Assembly: GCA_947484105.1 (NCBI GenBank)
Contig: CANKON010000120.1
Span: 1 to 5,241, forward strand
Direction of reading: 5' to 3'
Source of the DNA: Methylococcaceae bacterium
Lineage (GTDB): Bacteria > Pseudomonadota > Gammaproteobacteria > Methylococcales > Methylomonadaceae
Length of the DNA stretch: 5,241 nucleotides
A model generated the notes under the pieces. That model saw only the letters and a program-made list of their open reading frames with translations, was not told where the DNA came from and did no database searches. The position numbers and the translations under genes are program-made. This document shows positions 1 to 5,241 of the stretch, piece after piece (position 1 is the stretch's first letter; each line of letters starts with the position of its first letter).

Positions 1-1687
1 AACGAATGATAATTTGGTCGTCTTCGATTATGAACACACTTTTAGAGCGTGATTCATCAGCACTCCAAAGCAAGCCATTCATGTGAATTTCTACACCAGG
101 GTGAACCACTAAGTCAGCACTGACACTGATGTCATCGTATACTTTTGAATCAATGGATAATTTCAGCGATTCAGCTCTATATTTTTCAGCATCAGTAAGC
201 TGTTTTGATAGCGTTCTTTTTAATTTTGTTAACATCCACTGCTTATTTTCTTTTGGATTATTATGAATATGCTCAATGATTTGATTAACTTTTTCCTGAT
301 CAGCCTCATTAGCCGCAATTAGCCTTTTTAATTCGATAATACGCTCACGCATTTGCTGACTCAGTCCCGCTCTGATGTAAGTATAAATGCCTGTTTCAGT
401 GCCTAAAACAGAAGTTTGAATTTTCATACCATACACGCTACCGCCAATAATAGCGGACTTCTGTCGTGTTGTTTTTCCGACTATAACATTTGAATCCGTT
501 GAAAGATGGCTATGTAAAGAATACTGATCAACAACAATATCCCCTTTTGCTTGGATAGTTGCATTTTCAATAAATCCAACGTGAACACTGCTGTTTGATG
601 TTAATTTGGTAACACTGCTGTGACCTTTTTTTTCTTTACCCGAAAGTTTATAACCTTGAACACCGCATTCAACACTAATTTCACCGTTTGCTTGCAGGTT
701 GCTCTCGCCAGTTACACTGCCTTTCACGATTAAATTTCCACCACATTCAATTCGTGCGTTAATCACATTTCCAGAAATATGAACATCGGTAAGTGCATAA
801 ACGAGCATTCCGTTCACAACATCCCCCTTAACAATAACAGCACCATCAAAACGAATATTTCCTGTTCTTAAATCCACAGCACTCACACTAAAAACAGGCA
901 TCACCATTATGCTGTGAGGCAATATAACAGGTGTACCAGTAGTGGCTGCAATTAACTGATCTTCATTTTCTGGATCAATACAAACGCCTGTTTGCTTGGA
1001 AGAAAAAAGTATATTTTTGCCGTTGTAAGGCTTAATTTCATGCCCTGTAACGGTTCGACCGCTAATGCCTGGAACGGGTGGAATACGGCGCATTACAACG
1101 CGCCCTTTTTGAACTGTCAAAATATCGCCCAGCTCCCGATAATCCGCAATTCCTCTTCCATCGATGCGAGGTTTATGCGCCTCTTTTTCGGGAATAAGAT
1201 GCTCAAATCTTGCATCAACACCAGGAATTGGTTTTGTACCTTCTGCAATCACAAAACTAATTGCTTGTTGACGCAGTAAGAGCATCTCAATCTCATCATC
1301 GTCAATTAATCCATACACAACACCATTCAGGTTGAGTAAATCTTTAATTTTCTCAAGCGTAATAGGCTCGCCACCAAAATTTGGCGTAAGTGTTGTAACA
1401 ACGCGCATCCGATCTTCAGTGATATGAATATGACAGCCAGCATCCTTTTTTTCACCAACTACAATCGAAAAAGATTCTCCCGTATCTTTGTAATGTGGAA
1501 TAAGCTCGAATAAAACATATTCGTTAATGAGCAGATGCCCTAATTCATTAGCCTCTAAAATTTTTTTGATGAGTCGTGGACTTAGGCGTACATCTTCACT
1601 ACATGGTACAAAATCAATGAATAACTTATTGCTTTCTTGGTCAAATCTGAAACTTAGTCCACTATCATTAAGGTTGTTTTCTTGCAT
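1..1687 (-). CDS. DUF342/FapA-family polymer-like beta-helix protein, 3' end beyond window
   Basis: One open frame of 562 codons runs from ATG at 1687 to the left edge with no stop. An in-frame TAA at 1709-1711 and no other start codon after it make this ATG the only reasonable start. A GGTG (1692-1695) lies 4 nt and an AGGA (1701-1704) 13 nt upstream. The N-terminal half has the family pattern: residues 150-157 (GTKPIPGV), 194-216 (KGRVV, then RRIPPVPGISG, then RTVTGHE), then about 270-440 of short glycine-spaced beta repeats such as NIRFDGAVIVKGDV and NGMLVYA..DVHISGNV, typical of a right-handed beta-helix. Residues about 442-508 are charged and helical, probably a coiled coil, followed by a final beta stretch. 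No signal peptide or membrane segment is seen, so it is probably cytoplasmic. Family members are called FapA in Vibrio and linked to flagellar or surface functions, but the biochemical role is unsettled. The family call is firm; the function here is unknown. Confidence 0.85.
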   Translation of the reverse strand, partial: MQENNLNDSGLSFRFDQESNKLFIDFVPCSEDVRLSPRLIKKILEANELGHLLINEYVLFELIPHYKDTGESFSIVVGEKKDAGCHIHITEDRMRVVTTLTPNFGGEPITLEKIKDLLNLNGVVYGLIDDDEIEMLLLRQQAISFVIAEGTKPIPGVDARFEHLIPEKEAHKPRIDGRGIADYRELGDILTVQKGRVVMRRIPPVPGISGRTVTGHEIKPYNGKNILFSSKQTGVCIDPENEDQLIAATTGTPVILPHSIMVMPVFSVSAVDLRTGNIRFDGAVIVKGDVVNGMLVYALTDVHISGNVINARIECGGNLIVKGSVTGESNLQANGEISVECGVQGYKLSGKEKKGHSSVTKLTSNSSVHVGFIENATIQAKGDIVVDQYSLHSHLSTDSNVIVGKTTRQKSAIIGGSVYGMKIQTSVLGTETGIYTYIRAGLSQQMRERIIELKRLIAANEADQEKVNQIIEHIHNNPKENKQWMLTKLKRTLSKQLTDAEKYRAESLKLSIDSKVYDDISVSADLVVHPGVEIHMNGLLWSADESRSKSVFIIEDDQIIIR

Positions 1688-1790
1688 AAAGCACCATAGA
1701 TCCTGTATTTAAATAAAATTGTAGTAAGTGAGTTTTTCTTAAATATATTTATCCGACATTGTTGATAATAAATCGAAATAGCAAGGCGTG
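1688..1790 (-). promoter_or_regulatory. rnhB to DUF342 intergenic gap, possible weak promoter
   Basis: This 103 bp AT-rich gap separates the rnhB stop from the DUF342 start, much longer than the 4 nt gaps inside the fabZ-lpxA-rnhB run, which suggests that the DUF342 gene can be transcribed on its own. On the minus strand a TACAAT (plus 1718-1723) resembles a -10 box and lies about 30 nt before the ATG. No convincing -35 hexamer sits at the right distance, and in such AT-rich sequence a -10-like hexamer can occur by chance. No GC-rich hairpin with a T-tract is visible after rnhB, so read-through from the upstream operon is possible. Confidence 0.25.
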
Positions 1791-2357
1791 TCAGAATTGA
1801 GATAATAATGTTTTGACGGGATTAAACGATTTGCGGTGAATATCCAAAATGCCAAATTGCTCGATTTCTTGGCAATGAAGTTTTGTGCCATAACCTTTGT
1901 GTTTTGAAAAAGAAAATTGCGGGTAAATTTTGGCGCATTCATACATTGAAGCATCACGCGCCACTTTCGCTAGAATCGAAGCCGCACTAATTTCTTGAAC
2001 GGTTTTATCGCCTTGAATAATGGCGCGAGCAGAAATGGATATTTTTGGAATTTGATTGCCGTCGATTAACACTTCATCTGGCTGAATGTGTAAACCTTCA
2101 ACCGCACGGCGCATTGCTAATAATGTAGCTTGTAGAATGTTGATGTCATCGATTTCTTGAACGCTGGCTTGTGTGATTGACCAACTTAAAGCGTATTTTT
2201 TGATTTGTTCGGAGAGAAATTCGCGTTTTTTTTCGCTTAACGCTTTGGAATCGGCTAAACCGACAATAGGAAATTCGGGATTTAAAATGACCGCTGCGGC
2301 GAAAACATTGCCTGCTAAACAACCGCGTCCCGCTTCGTCAACGCCTGCAATTAACAT
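1791..2357 (-). CDS. rnhB: Ribonuclease HII
   Basis: The 188-residue product is RNase HII, which cuts the RNA strand of RNA/DNA hybrids and starts removal of single ribonucleotides misincorporated in DNA, in the cytoplasm with Mg or Mn. The fold's markers are all present: GVDEAGRG at residues 5-12 with catalytic Asp7 and Glu8, [10 protein letters not shown] at 36-45, LIDGN with Asp99, [12 protein letters not shown] at 124-135 with Asp135, KGYGT at 154-158 with the tyrosine that senses the ribonucleotide junction, and HRKSF at 174-178. Length is normal for the family (about 190-215). The segment after GRG reads CLAG where most homologues have PLAG. The ATG is 4 nt after the lpxA stop with no good Shine-Dalgarno, so translation is probably coupled to lpxA. 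The gene holds an A8 run on its coding strand at 2226-2233. Confidence 0.96.
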   Translation of the reverse strand: MLIAGVDEAGRGCLAGNVFAAAVILNPEFPIVGLADSKALSEKKREFLSEQIKKYALSWSITQASVQEIDDINILQATLLAMRRAVEGLHIQPDEVLIDGNQIPKISISARAIIQGDKTVQEISAASILAKVARDASMYECAKIYPQFSFSKHKGYGTKLHCQEIEQFGILDIHRKSFNPVKTLLSQF

Positions 2358-2361
2358 TGAA

Positions 2362-3132
2362 TTAACGCAAAATGCCGCGAGTCACATTGCGGAGAAAATT
2401 CACCATATTCGACAATTCTTTGCTATCGCCTGCTAAATCTTCCATTTGCTCAATCGCATCTTCAAGACGTAGATTCATTTTGTAAATCATTTTGTAGGCT
2501 TTGCGAATCAGACGAATATCTTCAGGTGAAATGCCATTACGTTCCATACCAACTGAGTTGATGCCATGTGGACGAGTGGGACGACCGCCAACCATTACAA
2601 ATGGCGGAATATCTTGGGTAATCGCGCTGCCCATTGCTGAAAAACTGTATTGCCCAATTTGAGTAAATTGATGCACCAGCGTAAAACCGCCCAAAATCGC
2701 ATGACTATTCAAACGTACATGACCTGCAAGCGATGCACCATTTGCCATAATCACATGATCACCAATGATACAATCGTGCGCGACGTGGGTATACGCCATG
2801 AACAAATTATCGCTTCCGATTTTGGTCAAACTATTGTCTTGTTGTGTACCTCGGTGCATTGAGGTGTATTCGCGAATTACGTTGCGATCGCCAATTTCCA
2901 AGCGCGTGATTTCGGCAGCGTACTTTTTGTCTTGGGGATTTTCACCAATTGAACAAAATTGATAAATGTGATTATCTTTGCCAAGCGTGGTGTGACCTTT
3001 GATGACAACGTGCGATTCAATAATACTGCCCGAACCGATTTTTACGTCTGCACCAATAATTGAAAACGCGCCAACTTGCACATTTTCAGCAAGTTGTGCG
3101 TGTGGGTCGATAATTGCGGTAGGATGAATCAA
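2362..3132 (-). CDS. lpxA: UDP-N-acetylglucosamine acyltransferase (LpxA)
   Basis: LpxA transfers a 3-hydroxyacyl chain from ACP to the 3-OH of UDP-GlcNAc, the first step of lipid A synthesis, as a cytoplasmic trimer. The protein is a left-handed beta-helix built of hexapeptide repeats over about residues 2-185, with a helical C-terminus ending in TRGILR. The catalytic base is His119 in THVAHDC (E. coli His125), with His116 and His154 (E. coli His122 and His160) also kept. Met167 in SFSAMGSA aligns with E. coli Gly173, the acyl-chain ruler. I start the gene at TTG 3132, which gives MIHPTAIID and 256 residues, the normal family length. The frame stays open up to ATG 3210, but that start would add 26 residues unlike LpxA and overlap fabZ by 74 nt. 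The TTG lies 4 nt after the fabZ stop, with GAG (3140-3142) as a weak ribosome site. lpxB is not downstream. Confidence 0.95.
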   Translation of the reverse strand: MIHPTAIIDPHAQLAENVQVGAFSIIGADVKIGSGSIIESHVVIKGHTTLGKDNHIYQFCSIGENPQDKKYAAEITRLEIGDRNVIREYTSMHRGTQQDNSLTKIGSDNLFMAYTHVAHDCIIGDHVIMANGASLAGHVRLNSHAILGGFTLVHQFTQIGQYSFSAMGSAITQDIPPFVMVGGRPTRPHGINSVGMERNGISPEDIRLIRKAYKMIYKMNLRLEDAIEQMEDLAGDSKELSNMVNFLRNVTRGILR

Positions 3133-3142
3133 GATTTTACTC
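3130..3142 (-). promoter_or_regulatory. TTG start and weak ribosome site of lpxA at the fabZ stop
   Basis: Read on the minus strand, this stretch holds GAG, the fabZ stop TAA, four bases, then TTG. The GAG is 7 nt before the TTG, a normal Shine-Dalgarno distance but a poor match. The rare start codon, weak site and close stop together suggest that ribosomes finishing fabZ reinitiate on lpxA. The choice rests on homology, because all known LpxA proteins begin a few residues before the HPTA motif. Confidence 0.6.
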
Positions 3143-3580
3143 GACAACAGCGGCACAACGAATTTCAGCACTTGCCACAAATTCTCCATCAACGCTGGCG
3201 TTACATTCAAAAGCCCACAAGTTACGTTTGCTTTTCACAAAACGCGCTTCAAGCATCAATTGATCACCTGGTACAACAGGGCGTTTAAATTTTGCTTTGT
3301 CGATGCCTGTGAGGTAATAAATCATGCCTTTTAATTCTGCACCTGCAGTTTCAGACGCAAGCAACCCAGTCGTTTGCGCCATCGCTTCTAAAATCAAAAC
3401 GCCTGGCATCACAGGTTTTTGCGGAAAATGCCCTTGAAAAAAAGGCTCGTTATAAGTGACATTTTTCACCCCTAATAACCTAACGCCAGGCTCACATTCG
3501 ACCACTTTATCCACTAATAAAAACGGGTAACGATGCGGCAAAAAGGCTTGAATTTGGAGAATATCTAACGTTATAGACAT
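3137..3580 (-). CDS. fabZ: 3-hydroxyacyl-ACP dehydratase FabZ
   Basis: FabZ removes water from 3-hydroxyacyl-ACP to give trans-2-enoyl-ACP in the elongation cycle of type II fatty acid synthesis in the cytoplasm. The 147-residue product is a single hot-dog domain of normal length. It carries [13 protein letters not shown] at residues 14-26 and the active-site block [20 protein letters not shown] at 50-69, with catalytic His51 and Glu65, followed by the usual [11 protein letters not shown] at 98-108. The ATG at 3580 has GAAG 8 nt upstream, a modest ribosome site, and no earlier in-frame start fits the family. It competes with LpxA for the same 3-hydroxyacyl-ACP, which is why the two genes usually sit together; here lpxA starts 4 nt after the fabZ stop. 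The gene normally found just before it, lpxD, is absent. Confidence 0.97.
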   Translation of the reverse strand: MSITLDILQIQAFLPHRYPFLLVDKVVECEPGVRLLGVKNVTYNEPFFQGHFPQKPVMPGVLILEAMAQTTGLLASETAGAELKGMIYYLTGIDKAKFKRPVVPGDQLMLEARFVKSKRNLWAFECNASVDGEFVASAEIRCAAVVE

Positions 3581-3640
3581 GGTTTTAACTTCACTTTTTT
3601 AGGTTATAAGAGGTTGCTCGGACAGTTTTGAAGTCTGTCA
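3581..3640 (-). other. skp-fabZ gap where lpxD is usually found
   Basis: Only 60 bp separate the skp stop from the fabZ start, so no lpxD or recognisable remnant of it can fit. On the minus strand there is a small inverted repeat, GACAG (plus 3635-3639) and CTGTC (plus 3621-3625), which makes a 5 bp stem with a 9 nt loop and has no T-tract behind it, so it is not a standard terminator. The rest is AT-rich, ending in the weak fabZ ribosome site. Confidence 0.6.
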
Positions 3641-4141
3641 TTATTCAGGCATTGAGGTTAATTTTTGTTGAACTTGTGCGGTTACATCAATTTGTTCACT
3701 CGCGTAAATGACACCGTCGGTTAACAATAAATCGAAACCTTGATCTTTCGCGATACCCCGAATAGCTTCAACAATTCGACGTTGTAATTTGCCTAATTCT
3801 TCATTGCGACGCACGTTGAAATCTTCACTGAATTCTTGTTGCGTGCGTTTGAAATCGCGTTTTTTGTTTAAAATATCTTTCTCTAAATTTGAACGAGCGG
3901 CTTCACCCAAAACTGCAGCGTCTTTGCTTAAACGTTCTTCCATGTTTTGAATATCTTTTTGTTGCGAAACAAGTTGTTTGTCGCGTGGCGAAAATTCTTG
4001 TTCTAAACGTTTTTTGGCTTTTTCGGCTTGTGGTGCTTTTTCAAGTACGGCTGGAATGTTCACAAAGCCTACTTTTAAATCAGCATAACTGATGTTTGCC
4101 GCAAAAATTAAGCCTAAAAATAACGCGATTTTGGTTTTCAT
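3641..4141 (-). CDS. skp: Periplasmic outer-membrane protein chaperone Skp (OmpH)
   Basis: Skp is a trimeric periplasmic chaperone that holds unfolded outer-membrane proteins after Sec export and delivers them to the BAM complex. The product has 166 residues (E. coli about 161). It starts with a signal peptide: MKTK, a hydrophobic core to about residue 17, and a likely cut after SYA at Ala20. The mature protein begins DLKVGFVN, the family's first beta strand. Residues about 36-130 are strongly charged heptad-like helices that form the two arms of the tentacle, and 136-150 (GFDLLLTDGVIYASE) return to the trimer core. The ATG at 4141 has a good Shine-Dalgarno, GGAGAA, at plus 4152-4157 with 10 nt spacing. 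It lies directly after bamA, its functional partner. Its own promoter is possible in the gap upstream. The assignment rests on architecture and context, as Skp sequences diverge. Confidence 0.93.
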   Translation of the reverse strand: MKTKIALFLGLIFAANISYADLKVGFVNIPAVLEKAPQAEKAKKRLEQEFSPRDKQLVSQQKDIQNMEERLSKDAAVLGEAARSNLEKDILNKKRDFKRTQQEFSEDFNVRRNEELGKLQRRIVEAIRGIAKDQGFDLLLTDGVIYASEQIDVTAQVQQKLTSMPE

Positions 4142-4151
4142 AAAAATGGAA

Positions 4152-4222
4152 TTCTCCGAATGGAATCGTTTGGAATAAAAAAATAATGCTTAAATTATAA
4201 AGGATAAGCGTAACAAACTAAA
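4152..4222 (-). promoter_or_regulatory. Candidate skp promoter and ribosome binding site
   Basis: The 88 bp gap between bamA and skp holds, on the minus strand, a perfect TATAAT (plus 4194-4199) with TTTAGT (plus 4217-4222) 17 bp upstream as a poor -35 box, and then the GGAGAA Shine-Dalgarno of skp (plus 4152-4157). The -10 and spacing fit a sigma-70 promoter that would boost skp-fabZ-lpxA-rnhB independently of bamA. The weak -35 and the AT-rich setting leave chance as a real alternative. No match to a sigma-E type promoter was recognised. Confidence 0.35.
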
Positions 4223-4229
4223 AATTGTT

Positions 4230-5241
4230 TTAGAAGTTTTGCCCAAAGTTAAATTGGAAAATTTGTTTTTCGTCGCCTGTTGTAATTCCATTCACGGTTT
4301 GCAAAGAATTTGAATTCAACGGCATTGCAGCACTGACGGATAGCGCACCAAACGGCGACATCCATTCACCTGAAACCCCCGCTGCATATTTCATATTATC
4401 AATGTTCATGCCATCGCTTAACGAACCCGCGTCAAAAAATGTACCTAAACGTACCGACTTTGTTTCTGACATAAATGGAACAGGAAAAAATAATTCCGCA
4501 TTTGCAATGACTTTTGTTGAACCGCCAATTGAATAATTTTTATACGCGCAAGGATTACTTGTCGATGTTGATGTGCAATTAACGCGACTTTCACGAGGAC
4601 CTAAGGTGTTATTTTTAAAACCGCGCACCGACCCCGTTCCTCCCGCAAAATAGTTTTCAAAAAACGGTAATTCGCTGGTATCACCATAGCCATCACCGTA
4701 AGCAATATCACCGTGTAAACGGAAGGTTAAATCTTTCGCAATCGGGAAATACATTTGATGTTTATAGTTCATTTTGTAGTATTCCAAATCGCTACCTGGA
4801 ACCGTCGCTAATGCTGAAAAGCGTTGTTGCCAGCCGCTTGTTGGGAAAATCGCACGGTTTAGTGTGTCATGCGTCCAACCCACCGATGGCGCAAAGGTAA
4901 AATACGATTGTTGCTCGGCATTATTGTCACCTGTTGCGCCACTTCCACAATCTTTAATCGATTTACACATTAAAAAATTTCTAATTTGGTCTGACGAATA
5001 AGCAGTTGTTTTTAGCGTTGTATGTTTCGCATCCAAATCAAAACGAATGCTGTCAAACTCATTGATTGGTAAACCAAAGTTAATACCTGCGTTGATCACG
5101 TCCGTGTTGTAATTCGAGATGTTAATCGCGCCAGCGTTGCGGCTGGAATACCCCACGTTATAACCCTGACTTACGCCATCAACGGTGAAATACGGATTTT
5201 GAAAGCCAAACTGATAACTGGTTAAATAGTTACTGTTATTA
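4230..5241 (-). CDS. bamA: Outer-membrane assembly factor BamA, C-terminal part
   Basis: BamA is the core of the BAM complex, which folds and inserts beta-barrel proteins in the outer membrane. The window holds its last 336 residues; the frame is open to the right edge, so the GTG at 5156 is an internal valine and the POTRA domains (about residues 25-420 in a full protein of about 800) lie outside. What is seen is most of the 16-strand barrel. The signature GGTGSVRGF is at local residues 200-208 (VRGF 205-208), the loop 6 motif that packs inside the barrel. It is followed by NNTLGPRES, the ELFFPVPF strand and FFDAGSLSD. The protein ends FNFGQNF with a terminal Phe, the usual outer-membrane beta-signal. 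Two cysteine pairs lie in surface loops (local C92/C98 and C222/C231). skp follows after 88 bp, the classic gene order. Confidence 0.97.
   Translation of the reverse strand, partial: NNSNYLTSYQFGFQNPYFTVDGVSQGYNVGYSSRNAGAINISNYNTDVINAGINFGLPINEFDSIRFDLDAKHTTLKTTAYSSDQIRNFLMCKSIKDCGSGATGDNNAEQQSYFTFAPSVGWTHDTLNRAIFPTSGWQQRFSALATVPGSDLEYYKMNYKHQMYFPIAKDLTFRLHGDIAYGDGYGDTSELPFFENYFAGGTGSVRGFKNNTLGPRESRVNCTSTSTSNPCAYKNYSIGGSTKVIANAELFFPVPFMSETKSVRLGTFFDAGSLSDGMNIDNMKYAAGVSGEWMSPFGALSVSAAMPLNSNSLQTVNGITTGDEKQIFQFNFGQNF

Noticed and set aside
1669..1697. A 9-codon upstream frame (ATG at 1697) overlapping the DUF342 start out of frame
   Set aside because: Its AGGA is only 3 nt away, too close for good initiation, and such short frames arise easily by chance; no regulatory peptide signature is seen.
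992..1712. Plus-strand open frames of 95 and 61 codons
   Set aside because: Both are antisense to the continuous DUF342 frame and give low-complexity products with no family resemblance.
1740..1790. Possible rnhB terminator: ATTTAT and ATAAAT arms after the stop codon
   Set aside because: The stem is only AT pairs with a long loop and no following T-run on the minus strand, so it is not credible as an intrinsic terminator.
1739..1957. A 72-codon minus-strand open frame overlapping the 3' part of rnhB
   Set aside because: It lies in another frame of a well-supported gene, has no ribosome site or recognisable product, and is explained as a shadow.
2585..2607. Inverted repeat CCGCCA with TGGCGG and an 11 nt loop inside lpxA
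   Set aside because: It lies within codons for a conserved LpxA stretch, has no T-tract, and a single 6 bp stem is expected by chance.
3347..3360. TTTCAGACGCAA inside fabZ resembling the neisserial DNA uptake sequence
   Set aside because: It matches only part of the 10-mer, occurs once, and no second copy or inverted pair forming a terminator was found; Pasteurellaceae-type uptake words were also absent.
5154..5156. GTG at 5156 as the start of a 308-residue outer-membrane protein
   Set aside because: The frame continues upstream to the window edge with BamA-like barrel sequence, so this codon is an internal valine of a longer gene.

Overview
The window reads as a piece of an AT-rich (by eye about 40% GC) Gram-negative proteobacterial chromosome, most likely gammaproteobacterial. 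All five genes I can support lie on the minus strand, so transcription runs from high to low coordinates. Four of them are the conserved outer-membrane and lipid A block: bamA (C-terminal part only), skp, fabZ and lpxA, followed by rnhB. The lpxA product resembles the Pseudomonas type at the acyl-chain ruler position, which fits a gammaproteobacterium. The species cannot be named from the sequence.

Layout from right to left: 5241-4230 is the last 336 residues of BamA, cut by the window edge. 4229-4142 is an 88 bp AT-rich gap with a perfect -10 box and a Shine-Dalgarno site for skp. 4141-3641 is the periplasmic chaperone Skp. 3640-3581 is a 60 bp gap with a small weak inverted repeat. 3580-3137 is FabZ. 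3132-2362 is LpxA, read here from a TTG codon only 4 nt after the fabZ stop. 2357-1791 is RNase HII, starting 4 nt after the lpxA stop. 1790-1688 is a 103 bp AT-rich gap. 1687-1 is a long DUF342/FapA-family gene whose stop lies beyond the left edge.

The first four genes form one envelope-biogenesis unit. FabZ supplies lipid synthesis from 3-hydroxyacyl-ACP, and LpxA takes the same 3-hydroxyacyl-ACP pool for the first step of lipid A. Skp escorts outer-membrane proteins across the periplasm to the BAM complex, whose core is BamA. Compared with the usual order bamA-skp-lpxD-fabZ-lpxA-lpxB-rnhB, both lpxD and lpxB are absent from their normal places. rnhB is a DNA-maintenance gene that commonly trails this cluster. 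The DUF342 protein after it is not a usual member and probably belongs to a separate transcription unit.

I see no RNA gene, CRISPR array, insertion sequence or phage element. No wholly new system is evident. The points most worth a second look are the compacted lpx cluster, the LpxA start and ruler residue, the BamA cysteine pairs and the DUF342 neighbour.
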